Below are positions 1 through 7,916 of a stretch of 64,000 nt of DNA, one piece after another. Each line of letters begins with the position of its first letter. Within the stretch, counting starts at the first letter, position 1. Both the position numbers and the translations under genes were made by a program. The stretch is from Streptomyces sp. SLBN-118 (GTDB lineage Bacteria; Actinomycetota; Actinomycetes; Streptomycetales; Streptomycetaceae): contig NZ_VFNP01000002.1 of assembly GCF_006715635.1 (NCBI RefSeq), forward strand, positions 1,240,001-1,304,000. The letters run 5' to 3'. The notes under the pieces were generated by a model. It searched no databases, was not told where the DNA came from, and saw only the letters and a list, made by a program, of their open reading frames with translations.

Positions 1-819
1 CATGTGCAGCGGACGTCGCGCGGGCGGCGGAGTCGGGGTGGCCGATGTGGGCGGAATGCGTACGCCATTGAGGTCGACGGAACCGGAATCCCGGCCCCCG
101 GCCTCGTGCGCGCCGGACTCGTGCGTGTCGAAGACGGGCGGGGCGGGTGTCACCGCCTCGGCCACCGCCTCGGCGACCGGCGCCTGTTCGGCGACAGGCT
201 CGGATACGGGCCGCTCTTCCTGGAACTCGGGCACAACCGGCGCGGGCGCGGCGAACTCGGCTGCCGCGTACTCCGGCGCCGCGAACTCCGGTCCAGCAGG
301 CTTCTGCACCGCCACGGACGCCTCCGCATGAGCCTCGGACACAAAGGACTCGGCCCCATGGTGCTCGGAAACAAAATGCTCGGGAGCGGAGGTCTGAGAG
401 ATCCGAGAGATCTGGTCCGTCGGCGCGGGCGGCGGCACGGCCACCGGGGCCTGCCCCACGGACCCCACGGCCCCCACGGACCCCATGGATCCCAGGGACC
501 CGTGAGCGGCCGGCCCCTGGGCCACCGGGCCCTGCTGCCCGGAAAGGGCGGACTGCCCCGACTGGACAGGCTGGACGGACTGGACCGACGACACGGACTG
601 CATCGCCTGGACAGGCTGCGCCGGCTGCACGGACTGCATCGGCTGCGGATCGCTCCACGCCCCCTGCGCGCCCGGCATCAGCAGCAGATCGTCCTCTTCG
701 GAACCGTTCCCGGAGGGGTCGAGGTAGGTGTACGCGCCAGGAGCGGGGATGCCCGGCTGCTCCACCATGCCTGCGTTCTCCGGCAGCCCCTCGCCCGGGA
801 TCTGACCGGTGTCAGTCAT
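1..819 (-). CDS. N-terminal part of a Pro/Gln/Ala-rich protein, probably the extended CobT of Streptomyces (3' end outside window)
   Basis: The reverse strand is open without a stop from an ATG at 819 to the window edge (273 codons). GAGGGG lies just upstream of the ATG. The protein begins MTDTGQIPGEG and carries EEDDLLLMPGAQGAW near residue 42. It then becomes low complexity: repeated QSVQPVQ words, a GS-GSMGSVGAVGSVG stretch, and many Glu-Phe-Ala-Ala-Pro words. No enzymatic domain is reached. In Streptomyces, proteins with this type of N-terminus are often annotated as nicotinate-nucleotide-dimethylbenzimidazole phosphoribosyltransferase (CobT) with a long disordered extension. The adjoining cobL gene fits a cobalamin role. 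The identification is from memory of that N-terminus, so the function is an inference. Confidence 0.55.
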   Translation of the reverse strand, partial: MTDTGQIPGEGLPENAGMVEQPGIPAPGAYTYLDPSGNGSEEDDLLLMPGAQGAWSDPQPMQSVQPAQPVQAMQSVSSVQSVQPVQSGQSALSGQQGPVAQGPAAHGSLGSMGSVGAVGSVGQAPVAVPPPAPTDQISRISQTSAPEHFVSEHHGAESFVSEAHAEASVAVQKPAGPEFAAPEYAAAEFAAPAPVVPEFQEERPVSEPVAEQAPVAEAVAEAVTPAPPVFDTHESGAHEAGGRDSGSVDLNGVRIPPTSATPTPPPARRPLHM

Positions 820-1152
820 GCGTACCCCTCGCCCATCGCTTGTGTTCCTTCGCCCGTCGCCCGGGACGCCCATCACGGCACACCTGACGCCCGTCAACAA
901 GAACGAGCGTGTGCGCCGTGCGGCACGATGCCCCCACGGTCTCCAAGCATTCTCGCGGCCGTTCGGCGCCGGGGCCATGAGATCGGCCACGGCCCGTTGT
1001 GGGCTGCGCCACGTTGCGCTTCCCCCGGTTCTGACGTACCACATAACGGAACCAAAGCGGCCCCATTTTCCGGACATTGACGAACGAACCGACGAACGTC
1101 CGGGTGCGGTACGACGATCGGCCAGCCTACCGCGCGCCGTCCGGCAGGACGG
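820..1152. other. Intergenic region between cobL and the CobT-like gene
   Basis: I see no supported gene in these 333 bases. A reverse-strand frame of 84 codons ends inside the start of the next gene, but its third-position G/C is only moderate and it has no clear family. I looked for a cobalamin riboswitch core and did not recognise one. Repeated GATGGGCG/GACGGGCG words lie just upstream of the CobT-like start. They may be part of a promoter or leader, but nothing decisive is visible. Confidence 0.4.
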
Positions 1153-2385
1153 TCATGGGGCGCTCTCCACCCGGCTGCCGGAGAGCAGGAAGACGACGGA
1201 ACGCTCCCGCTCCGCCCACGCCGCCGTGTCCATGTCGACGCACTGAAGCAGCGCGCACTCCACCTCGTAGCCGCCGGCCGCGAGGGCCGCGCCGATCGCC
1301 TCCGCATCGTCGCGGGTCGAGGCATGCGTGACGATGCGCTGCGGCCGCCGGTCGGCGCACGCGGTCACCACCGGTACTCCCCCGCCCCCGATCCGTACGA
1401 CATCGGGCTCCGGCAGTCGCTCCAGTACATGTGGCGCGCGCCCCTGGACGACCTGGAGCTGGGCGCCCGCGTGCCGGGCCGTGGCTGCAGTGCGGGCGCA
1501 GGCGTCCGCGTCCGCGTCGACGGCGATGACCGCGGCGCCGAATCGGGCCGCCTCCGCCGCGAGCGCCCCGCTGCCCGAGCCGATGTCCCAGACGAGATCG
1601 CCGATGCGCGGCCCGAGCCTGGCCAGCTGGGCGGCGCGCAGCTGCACGGACTCCCCCTCACCCGGAGCCTGCCCGTGCGGCTGTCCGTACGCGTCCGCGG
1701 GCAGCGCCCAGCCCCGTACCGCCGGCGGGTAGCCGGGTTCGCGGCCCGCGATCCAGCCTCCGCCCTGGACGGCCGCGGTCCCCGCTCCGCCGATGACGAT
1801 CACGACATTGGGGTCGCGCCAGGAGTGGTCGGCGGCCTTTTCGGAGGTGAGGACCGTGACCTGCTCGCGGTCGCTGCCCAGTTCCTCGCAGATGACGAAG
1901 GTGCGGTGCACCCCTTCGAGCAGCAGGGCGAGCTCGGCGGGCCCGGCGCCCGGGGAGGTGAGGACGGCGACCTTGGGGTGCGCCCGGCAGACGTTGACGG
2001 CGCGGCGCAGGGTACGGCGGTGGGCGACGACGATCTGGGCGTCGTCCCAGGGCATTCCGGCCCGGGCGAAGGCGGTGGCGACGGACGAGACGGCGGGTAC
2101 GACCTCGACCTCCAGGCCGTGCTCGGGCGCGCGCAGGGTGCGTACGACGCCGAAGAAGCCCGGGTCGCCGTCGGCGAGGACAACAGCGCTGCCGCGGTGC
2201 CCCGCGATGCGCCGGGCGGCAAGGCCGACGCTGCCGAGCCGGATGCGCTCGGCGCCCGCCGGTACCTCGGGCAGCGCCAGATGGTGCGCGGCTCCGGCCA
2301 CCAGTGTGGCAGCGGACAGGGCGGACCTGGCCGCCGCGGTGAGGGGCGAACCGTCCCAGCCGATCACCGTGACGCGGTCGGCCAT
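1153..2385 (-). CDS. cobL: Precorrin-6Y C5,15-methyltransferase (decarboxylating), CbiE-CbiT fusion
   Basis: This 410-residue bifunctional enzyme methylates precorrin-6Y at C5 and C15 and decarboxylates the acetate side chain, in aerobic cobalamin synthesis. The N-terminal half (residues 1-205) is a tetrapyrrole-methylase CbiE domain: MADRVTVIGWDG at the start, then VLADGDPGFFG and VVPAVSSVATAFARAG. The C-terminal half (about 230-405) is a CbiT-type Rossmann methyltransferase with the SAM loop VWDIGSGSGALAAEAA followed by AVIAVDAD. The length matches the usual fused CobL. AGGAGA lies 9 bases before the ATG. It shares strand with the CobT-like gene downstream, and the 333-base gap makes co-transcription uncertain. 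Confidence 0.9.
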   Translation of the reverse strand: MADRVTVIGWDGSPLTAAARSALSAATLVAGAAHHLALPEVPAGAERIRLGSVGLAARRIAGHRGSAVVLADGDPGFFGVVRTLRAPEHGLEVEVVPAVSSVATAFARAGMPWDDAQIVVAHRRTLRRAVNVCRAHPKVAVLTSPGAGPAELALLLEGVHRTFVICEELGSDREQVTVLTSEKAADHSWRDPNVVIVIGGAGTAAVQGGGWIAGREPGYPPAVRGWALPADAYGQPHGQAPGEGESVQLRAAQLARLGPRIGDLVWDIGSGSGALAAEAARFGAAVIAVDADADACARTAATARHAGAQLQVVQGRAPHVLERLPEPDVVRIGGGGVPVVTACADRRPQRIVTHASTRDDAEAIGAALAAGGYEVECALLQCVDMDTAAWAERERSVVFLLSGSRVESAP

Positions 2386-2487
2386 CGTCGTCAGTCTCCT
2401 GGTGTCGTCGCAGGTCGGGGCAGCCCGCAGGCGCGGGCATGGCGAGAGTACCTGGAGCCGGCTGTGCCGGGTCGTGGCCGGGTGCCG

Positions 2488-3123
2488 TCAGTTCCAGTCG
2501 GTGAAGGAGGCGTAGCCCGCGTCAGCCATCCGGCCCGACACGCCCTCGAGGTCCTCGGGGAGCAGGCTCCAGACGATCAGATCGGTACGGATGTCGGCCC
2601 AGCCCCCGTCCTCTGTCTGCGTGCGCGCTATCCATGCGTTGCGCAGCACGCCCTCGCTGATGCAGCCGATCTTCTGCGCGACCTGCTGGGAGGCCGTGTT
2701 GTCGGCGGCGGTGCGCAGTTCAAGGCGCTCGAACTTCTGGACGCGGAACAGCCACTGGGCGACGGCAAGCACCGATTCGGTGGCGTAGCCCTCACCGCGG
2801 GCCCAGGGAGCGGTCATGTAGGCGACCTCCGTGGCGAGGGTGCGCCAGTTGGTGTTCTTGAGATGGACGACGCCGACGAGCCGCTGGGTGAGGAACTCGG
2901 TGACCGCCAGAACGATTCCGCGGCCTTCGGTGCGCTCTGCAGGAGCGATCCTGCGGATCCACGCATCGGAGTCCGCGGCGGTGTACGGGTGCGGCACCGA
3001 GGTCCATGCCGTGACCATCTCGTCGTTCATCATCTCGGTGTGCGCCGGGATGTCGGCTTCTTCGAGGGGGCGCAGCACCAACCGCTCCGTGCTGATGGAC
3101 ACGTCCGGGAAGGTGGTAGTCAT
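2488..3123 (-). CDS. GNAT-family N-acetyltransferase (RimJ/RimL type)
   Basis: The 211-residue protein begins MTTTFPDVSISTERLVLRPL, the usual first strand and helix of RimJ/RimL-like acetyltransferases. It continues with the acetyl-CoA loop region around APWARGEGYATESV (R-x-x-G-x-A pattern) and the C-terminal AADNTASQQVAQKIG helix. Such enzymes transfer acetyl from acetyl-CoA to amino groups of proteins or small molecules; the substrate is unknown. The frame stays open further upstream, but GGAG six bases before the ATG at 3123 decides this start. It lies between cobL and metQ on the same strand and probably forms its own unit, since a terminator hairpin follows metQ just upstream. Confidence 0.8.
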   Translation of the reverse strand: MTTTFPDVSISTERLVLRPLEEADIPAHTEMMNDEMVTAWTSVPHPYTAADSDAWIRRIAPAERTEGRGIVLAVTEFLTQRLVGVVHLKNTNWRTLATEVAYMTAPWARGEGYATESVLAVAQWLFRVQKFERLELRTAADNTASQQVAQKIGCISEGVLRNAWIARTQTEDGGWADIRTDLIVWSLLPEDLEGVSGRMADAGYASFTDWN

Positions 3124-3226
3124 GCGCAGCTCCATGCCGAAGACCGTGTGTGAAGGGTCGTAGCCGTAAAGGCACAGCATGCAGCATGCGGTGACGGATG
3201 CGCATGGCCGGGTGGTGAGTCGAGCA

Positions 3227-3260
3227 GGGCCCCGCGCACCTCTCATGATGCGCGAGGCCC
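3227..3260 (-). terminator. Hairpin downstream of metQ
   Basis: GGGCCCCGCGCA (3227-3238) pairs with TGCGCGAGGCCC (3249-3260) with a single mismatch and a 10-base loop. It begins 24 bases after the metQ stop, so it probably ends the metNIQ transcript. No strong T-run follows, which is normal for this GC content. Confidence 0.6.
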
Positions 3261-3284
3261 CGTTCAAGGGTCGTACGGCAGGCT

Positions 3285-4145
3285 TCAGTTGGCGGCGCCG
3301 AAGGCCGGGACGACCGATCCGGCATACGTGTCCTCGATGAACCTCTGCACCTCGGGGGAGTTGAGGAGCTTCGCGAGCTTCTGCACCCGGGCGTCCTTCT
3401 CGCTGCCCTGCCTGACGGCGAGGAAGTTGGCGTACGGGTTGCCCTCGGCCTTCTCCAGCGCAAGGGCGTCCTTGGCGGGCTTGAGGTCGGCCTCGATGGC
3501 GTAGTTGCCGTTGATGACCGCGGCGTCGACGTCGTTCAGGGCGCGGGGCAGCGTGGCGGCCTCGATCTCCTTGAACTTCAGGCCCTTGCTGTCCTTGATG
3601 TCGGAGAGCTTGGCGCTGCTGCCCGCGCCGTCCTTGAGGGTGATCAGCCCGTTGTCGGCGAGCAGCGCCAGCGCACGACCCTCGTTGGTGGTGTCGTTCG
3701 GCACAGCCACGGTCTGGCCGGAGGTGATCTCCTTGAGGGTCTTGGCCTTCTTGGAGTAGAGGCCGAGCGGCTCCAGGTGAACGTTGACGACGGGGACGAT
3801 GTGGGTGTTGTTCTTCTTGTTGAAGTCGTCGAGGTACGGCTTGTGCTGGAAGAAGTTGGCGTCGACCTGGCCGCTCTCGGTGGCGGTGTTCGGCAGGACG
3901 TAGTCCGTGAACTCCTTGACCTCGAGGTTCAGTCCGGCCTTCTTCGCCAGCTTGTCCTTGACGTAATTGAGGATGTCCGCGTGCGGCGTCGGGGATGCGG
4001 CGACGACCAGCGCCCTGGACTCGTCGCCCTTGGTGCCGGAGTCGGCCCTGGCGGCCGGGTCGGACGCGGTGCCGCAGGCGGTGAGGCCGAGGGCGAGGGC
4101 CCCGAGAGCGGCGGCGGACACGGTGAACCTGATGTTCTTACGCAC
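3285..4145 (-). CDS. metQ: Methionine-binding lipoprotein of ABC importer
   Basis: This is the extracellular substrate-binding protein of a MetNIQ importer (NlpA family, 286 residues). The N-terminus is a lipoprotein signal: Arg/Lys, a hydrophobic core (AAALGALALG), and lipobox LTAC with the lipidated Cys at residue 24. The mature protein has the family landmarks VAASPTPHADIL, VDANFFQHKPYLD, NTHIVPVVNVHLEPLGLYS and VAVPNDTTNEGRAL. The start is a GTG at 4145 with GAGG eight bases upstream; longer upstream translation is only open frame from the neighbouring gene's antisense. It is third in the order metN-metI-metQ, 77 bases after metI, which is typical. The ligand is probably L- and D-methionine. 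Confidence 0.93.
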   Translation of the reverse strand: MRKNIRFTVSAAALGALALGLTACGTASDPAARADSGTKGDESRALVVAASPTPHADILNYVKDKLAKKAGLNLEVKEFTDYVLPNTATESGQVDANFFQHKPYLDDFNKKNNTHIVPVVNVHLEPLGLYSKKAKTLKEITSGQTVAVPNDTTNEGRALALLADNGLITLKDGAGSSAKLSDIKDSKGLKFKEIEAATLPRALNDVDAAVINGNYAIEADLKPAKDALALEKAEGNPYANFLAVRQGSEKDARVQKLAKLLNSPEVQRFIEDTYAGSVVPAFGAAN

Positions 4146-4222
4146 GAAGAGTGCCTCTTTCTGGTGGAGCGGAACAACGCCCGGACAAGGAGTGCGGGCT
4201 GTGCGGGGGAAGGTCTGGTGGG

Positions 4223-4894
4223 TCAGGAAGCGGTACGGCCCCGGCGTGCCAGGAGTCGTACGACTCCGTCGCCGATGAGCTGTACGGCGGTGACGACGGC
4301 GATCAGGACGACGACCGTGATCAGCATGAACTGGGTCTCGAAGCGCTGGAATCCGTAGGTGACGGCCTTGGATCCGAGTCCTTCGCCGCCGACCGCCCCT
4401 GCCATGGCCGAGTAGCCGACGAGGACGATCACGGTGGTCGTGACGGCGGAGACGAGTGAGGGCAGAGCCTGCGGCAGCAGCACCTTGCGGACGATCGTCG
4501 GGATCGAGCCGCCCATCGACTGGACGGCTTCGACAAGACCGTGGTCGACCTCGCGGATCGCCGTCTCGACGAGCCGCGCGAAGAACGGAATGGCGCCGAC
4601 GGCGAGCGGCACGATCATCGCGGTGGGACCGATGAAGGTGCCGACGACCAGCGTGGTGAAGGGGATCAGCGCGATCAGCAGGATGATGAACGGCAGCGAA
4701 CGGCCGATGTTCACGATCACGCCGACGACCTTGTTCACCGGGGTGTTCTGCAGCAGTCCGCCTTTGTCGGTGAGGACCAGGAGCACTCCGAGCGGCAGTC
4801 CGCCCGCGACCGTGACAAGGGTGGACCACAGCACCATGTAGAGGGTGTCGATGGTGCCCTGGCTCAGCAGCGGCTGCATTTGCGACCAGGTCAC
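4223..4894 (-). CDS. metI: Methionine ABC transporter permease
   Basis: This inner-membrane permease of 223 residues has about five transmembrane helices and the binding-protein-dependent permease domain. The cytoplasmic EAA-like loop that contacts the ATPase is visible as QSMGGSIPTIVRKVLLPQAL. The ATG at 4894 overlaps the metN stop by four bases (ATGA), so the two are translationally coupled. Its length equals the usual MetI. With MetN and MetQ it forms the methionine importer. Confidence 0.93.
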   Translation of the reverse strand: MTWSQMQPLLSQGTIDTLYMVLWSTLVTVAGGLPLGVLLVLTDKGGLLQNTPVNKVVGVIVNIGRSLPFIILLIALIPFTTLVVGTFIGPTAMIVPLAVGAIPFFARLVETAIREVDHGLVEAVQSMGGSIPTIVRKVLLPQALPSLVSAVTTTVIVLVGYSAMAGAVGGEGLGSKAVTYGFQRFETQFMLITVVVLIAVVTAVQLIGDGVVRLLARRGRTAS

Positions 4895-5961
4895 TTGGCG
4901 AACTCCTCGACCAGCGCGGCGCTCTGCGCCGGGAGGGCCGTCCGCTCCGCGGCGGGGGCCGCGTCGACGACATCGACCTGGAGGCCCTGTTCGCGCAGGA
5001 AGCCGACCGGGACGACGTTCTCCTCGTACCGTCCGGGCAGTTCGATGCGCATCCGGCCGATCTGCTTGCCGCCGACGGTGTCCATCGCGGCGGCGAGGAT
5101 CGAGATGTCGACGTTGTACGTGCGCGAGAGCTGGGAGATGACCGGCTGGGTCGTGGCCTCACCGTGGAAGGTGACGTCGACGACGGTGCTGTCGGGGCCG
5201 GAGGCCTCACCGCCTACCGGGAACAGCTCCTGAGCAAGCTCGGAGCCGGGGGTCGCGAGCAGTTCGCTCACGGTGCCGGATTCGATGATCTTTCCTTTCT
5301 TCATCAGTGCTGCGGAGTCGCAGATGGTCTTGACGACGTCCATCTCGTGCGTGATGAGCAGCACGGTCAGTCCGAGCTGCCGGTTGAGGTCGCGCAGCAG
5401 CTGAAGGATCGAGCGGGTGGTCTCGGGATCGAGAGCGCTGGTCGCCTCGTCGGAGAGAAGAACCTTGGGGTCGCCCGCGAGCGCCCGGGCGATACCGACG
5501 CGCTGCTTCTGTCCGCCGGACAGCTGGCCGGGGTAGGCCTTCGCCTTGTCGGCGAGGCCCACCAGGTCGAGCAGTTCGAGGGCCTTGCGGGAGCGCTCGG
5601 CACCGGAGGCGCCGAGGATCTCCAGCGGCAGTTCGATGTTGTCCTTGACGGTGCGCGAGGACAGCAGGTTGAAATGCTGGAAGACCATGCCAATACGGCT
5701 GCGTGCCTGGCGCAGTTCTTTCGAGGCGCGGCGGCTGCGGCCGGCGAGCGCGGTGAGGTCCTGGCCGGCCACGGTCACGGTGCCGGAGGTGGGGCGCTCG
5801 AGCAGGTTGACGCAGCGGATGAGTGAGGACTTTCCGGCGCCGCTCTGGCCGACGACTCCGAAGACCTCGCCCTCACGGACATGCAGATCGACGCCGTCCA
5901 GCGCGGTGACCTCGCGGCCTCGTGACTCGTAGACCTTGGTCAGGCCCGTAGTGGTGATCAC
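4891..5961 (-). CDS. metN: Methionine ABC transporter ATPase with C-terminal NIL domain
   Basis: This 356-residue cytoplasmic ATPase energises methionine uptake. Visible motifs are Walker A GQSGAGKS (38-45), signature LSGGQKQR (147-154) and Walker B VLLSDEAT (167-174), where Ser replaces the more common Cys or Ala. The C-terminal 90 residues form the NIL domain (IDSTVVDVTFHGEATTQPVI region and VDISILAAAMDTVGG), which in E. coli MetN binds methionine and mediates trans-inhibition. The start is a GTG at 5961 with only a weak GGAA ribosome site. That would suit regulation through the Cys/Met-rich leader ORF located 212 bases upstream. First gene of metNIQ. Confidence 0.93.
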   Translation of the reverse strand: MITTTGLTKVYESRGREVTALDGVDLHVREGEVFGVVGQSGAGKSSLIRCVNLLERPTSGTVTVAGQDLTALAGRSRRASKELRQARSRIGMVFQHFNLLSSRTVKDNIELPLEILGASGAERSRKALELLDLVGLADKAKAYPGQLSGGQKQRVGIARALAGDPKVLLSDEATSALDPETTRSILQLLRDLNRQLGLTVLLITHEMDVVKTICDSAALMKKGKIIESGTVSELLATPGSELAQELFPVGGEASGPDSTVVDVTFHGEATTQPVISQLSRTYNVDISILAAAMDTVGGKQIGRMRIELPGRYEENVVPVGFLREQGLQVDVVDAAPAAERTALPAQSAALVEEFAK

Positions 5962-6173
5962 AGGGAGTTTCCGTCACTGTCGAGTGCACGGCGAGATGTC
6001 CGCCGGGCAAGGGGCATTCGGATTTCGGACAGCCGGGCGCGTCACGGTGATTCGGCTGGTGGCCGGGGGCAACGCGTGCGCGGGGCAGGCTCGGTCCGAT
6101 GCGTCCTGGTGGAGCACCGGAATCGGCTCGGCTGTCGGTCTCGCTTCGGGGCGCGAGGCTCAGGCAGGGGCCC

Positions 6174-6260
6174 TCAGTTGGCGCACATTCGACACATACA
6201 ACGAGCACCGGGCGTCGTGATCGCCTCGGTCGCAAGGGTGCGGCTGCTCGTCGTGGTCAT
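6174..6260 (-). CDS. Cys/Met-rich leader peptide upstream of metNIQ (28 codons)
   Basis: A short reverse-strand frame runs from ATG at 6260 to TGA at 6174-6176. It encodes MTTTSSRTLATEAITTPG followed by A-R-C-M-C-R-M-C-A-N. Three Cys and two Met codons fall within seven codons just before the stop, in front of a methionine importer. No Shine-Dalgarno sequence is seen. A TTTACT box ends seven bases before the ATG, the arrangement expected for a leaderless mRNA. The 212 bases to metN can fold into small hairpins (for example CTCGC/GCGAG about 20 bases after the stop). The composition and place suggest ribosome-mediated attenuation sensing Cys/Met supply; the mechanism is an inference. Confidence 0.6.
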   Translation of the reverse strand: MTTTSSRTLATEAITTPGARCMCRMCAN

Positions 6261-6300
6261 GTCGGCAAGTAAAGCAGACAGGGGTGTGAAGCGATCAGCG

Positions 6301-6319
6301 CTGTCCGGATAGCGGACAG
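6301..6319. promoter_or_regulatory. Inverted repeat upstream of the metNIQ leader
   Basis: CTGTCCG and CGGACAG are separated by five bases (GATAG). The repeat lies 40 bases upstream of the leader ORF, in the gap shared with the divergent membrane-protein gene. It has the size and position of an operator. No known binding-protein consensus is recognised. The remaining 260 bases up to the forward gene at 6584 hold no supported gene. Confidence 0.35.
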
Positions 6320-6583
6320 AATCCGACCGACATGCGGACGCGTACGGTCGGGCTCAGTGGCGGCCGTGATCTCCGCTCCTCCGTGCGTGGCCTGTGCGGG
6401 CACGGCCGAGAGGTCCCCGACGACAACACCGGCGAGGCGGCTCGGAACGCTCGTGCGTTGTGGCCAAGGCCACGGTCCGCAGGGCGGCAGCCCGAAGGGG
6501 CGGTCCCGGGCGGGTCCGTCGCCCCTGCGAAGCGGCCGGGGCCGCGCGCATCGGGCCTTTTGGCCCGTAATACGCTCGGGGTC

Positions 6584-6943
6584 ATGCTTGACGCCCTGAC
6601 GGTCGCGGTCGCCGTGACCGCGCTCGCCCTCGCCGCATGGTGCGGCTATGCCGCCCTTCGCGACCAGCCCACCAAGGACTGGCACTTCATCGGCATGGCC
6701 GTGGTGTCGGTGCTGGCACTGGCGCAACTACTGCTCGGGATTGTGCAGCTGGCACGCGGCGAGGAGGCCGACGAGGGGGCGGTCATCTTCGTCGCCTATC
6801 TGATCGGGGCGTTCGCGGCGGTTCCGGCGGCGGGTTTCCTCTCGCTGGCAGAGCGGACCCGCTGGGGCTCCGTGACGGTCGCGGCGGGCGCGATTGTCCT
6901 GGCCGTGCTCGAAGTGCGCCTCTACGACATCTGGAACGGCTGA
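6584..6943 (+). CDS. Small integral membrane protein, four predicted helices
   Basis: The 119-residue protein MLDALTVAVAVTALALAAW... is mostly hydrophobic. Four likely membrane helices lie near residues 3-22, 35-55, 68-87 and 93-111, with short charged loops (ALRDQPTKDW, ARGEEADEG). I do not recognise an enzymatic domain. The start at 6584 is chosen because translation upstream of it is hydrophilic and Arg-rich, unlike a real protein. A TAATAC box lies ten bases before the ATG. The next membrane-protein gene starts two bases after the stop, so they form an operon and may work together. Confidence 0.75.
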   Translation: MLDALTVAVAVTALALAAWCGYAALRDQPTKDWHFIGMAVVSVLALAQLLLGIVQLARGEEADEGAVIFVAYLIGAFAAVPAAGFLSLAERTRWGSVTVAAGAIVLAVLEVRLYDIWNG

Positions 6944-6945
6944 CC

Positions 6946-7380
6946 ATGACCGAGACCGCAGACACCAAGAAGACCCGGCTGGTCCAGGGCCCCGGGCTGC
7001 TGCTGGTCTGGGTGTACGGAGTGATGTCGGTGGGAGCCGTCTCGCGTTCCGTCTACCAGATCGTCACCGACTACGGCTCGGCGCCACTGGCCCACACGCT
7101 TTCCGCCGTCGCGGCCGTGGTGTACGCGTTCATCACGTACACGCTGGTACGCGGCGGGGAACGGGCCCGCAGGGCGGCGCTGGTGTGCTGCGCCGCCGAG
7201 CTCGCGGGCGTACTGGTCGTGGGGACCTGGACGGTGGTGGAGCCTTCCGCCTTCCCGGACTCGACGGTCTGGTCGGCGTACGGCATGGGCTACATCTTCA
7301 TCCCGGTGCTGCTGCCGATCACCGGAATGCTCTGGCTGCGCCGCTCCCGTACGGAGACGGCGCAGCCCCCGGTCTTCTAG
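6946..7380 (+). CDS. Small integral membrane protein, four predicted helices
   Basis: This 144-residue protein starts MTETADTKKTR and has hydrophobic segments near residues 14-33, 44-66, 74-93 and 108-128, ending in a basic tail (RRSRTETAQPPVF). It follows the preceding membrane gene by two bases, so the pair is co-translated. No catalytic motif is visible and no function can be assigned. Its stop codon shares the four bases CTAG with the stop of the convergent acetyltransferase gene. Confidence 0.78.
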   Translation: MTETADTKKTRLVQGPGLLLVWVYGVMSVGAVSRSVYQIVTDYGSAPLAHTLSAVAAVVYAFITYTLVRGGERARRAALVCCAAELAGVLVVGTWTVVEPSAFPDSTVWSAYGMGYIFIPVLLPITGMLWLRRSRTETAQPPVF

Positions 7381-7880
7381 GCGCTGGTGGCGAAGTCGCC
7401 GGCCACGGCCGCCTTCTCCAGGGTGACGAGCGTCAGCCGCGGGCCGACCTGCTCGCTGGATACCTGCATATAGCCGCGGCTGCGATACAGCCTCAGATTG
7501 CTCTCGCTGCGGTGGCCGGTGAAGAGCTGGAAGCGCTTGGCGGCCTCTTCCCCCGAAAAACGCTTCTCGATGACGTCGAGCAGCCGGCCGCCCAGGCCGT
7601 GGCGCTGCATCCGGGGGTGCACCATCAGCTTGGAGATCCGGGCCGTTCCGCTCTCGTCGACGATGCCGCGCACGGAGGCGACCACTTCGTCGCCGAGCCG
7701 GGCCACCAATGCGTGCCCCTGGGCTATTTCGGCCCGCAGGTCGTCCAGCGACTGGGTGAGGGGCTCGATTCCGTAGTCGCCGTACAGCTCGGCCTCGCTC
7801 TGATAGCACAGATACTGCAGCTTGAGGATCTGCTCCGCGTCCTGTGCTCTTGCCGCTGAGATGGTCACGCTCATGCCCAT
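7377..7880 (-). CDS. GNAT-family N-acetyltransferase
   Basis: This is a single-domain acetyltransferase (167 residues from this start). The acetyl-CoA pyrophosphate loop is RMQRHGLGGRLLD (R/Q-x-x-G-x-G), after the beta-4 strand RISKLMVHP. The C-terminal SNLRLYRSRGYMQV is the usual GNAT alpha-4/beta-6 region. Three in-frame ATGs are available. GGAGG nine bases upstream favours 7880 (MGMSVTIS) over 7874 and 7901. The substrate is unknown. The sigma-factor gene is 36 bases upstream on the same strand, suggesting co-transcription. Confidence 0.82.
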   Translation of the reverse strand: MGMSVTISAARAQDAEQILKLQYLCYQSEAELYGDYGIEPLTQSLDDLRAEIAQGHALVARLGDEVVASVRGIVDESGTARISKLMVHPRMQRHGLGGRLLDVIEKRFSGEEAAKRFQLFTGHRSESNLRLYRSRGYMQVSSEQVGPRLTLVTLEKAAVAGDFATSA

Positions 7881-7916
7881 GTGCGCATGCCTCCCGCTCA
7901 CCTGTCCGCCGGTTGT

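Noticed and set aside
812..1066. Reverse-strand 84-codon frame just upstream of the CobT-like gene
   Set aside because: Third-position G/C is only moderate, the composition is Arg-rich and no family is recognised. It may be untranslated leader.
4..1080. Forward-strand frame of 358 codons rich in Gly, Leu, Arg and His
   Set aside because: It is the antisense of the low-complexity CobT-like frame, and its repeats mirror that protein's. No motif or ribosome site supports it.
5962..6260. SAM riboswitch upstream of metNIQ
   Set aside because: No S-box-like core or matching stems were found; a Cys/Met-rich leader ORF explains the region better.
7377..7380. Shared CTAG at the ends of two convergent genes
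   Set aside because: Real, but overlapping stops of convergent genes are common in compact genomes, so it is not reported as a finding.
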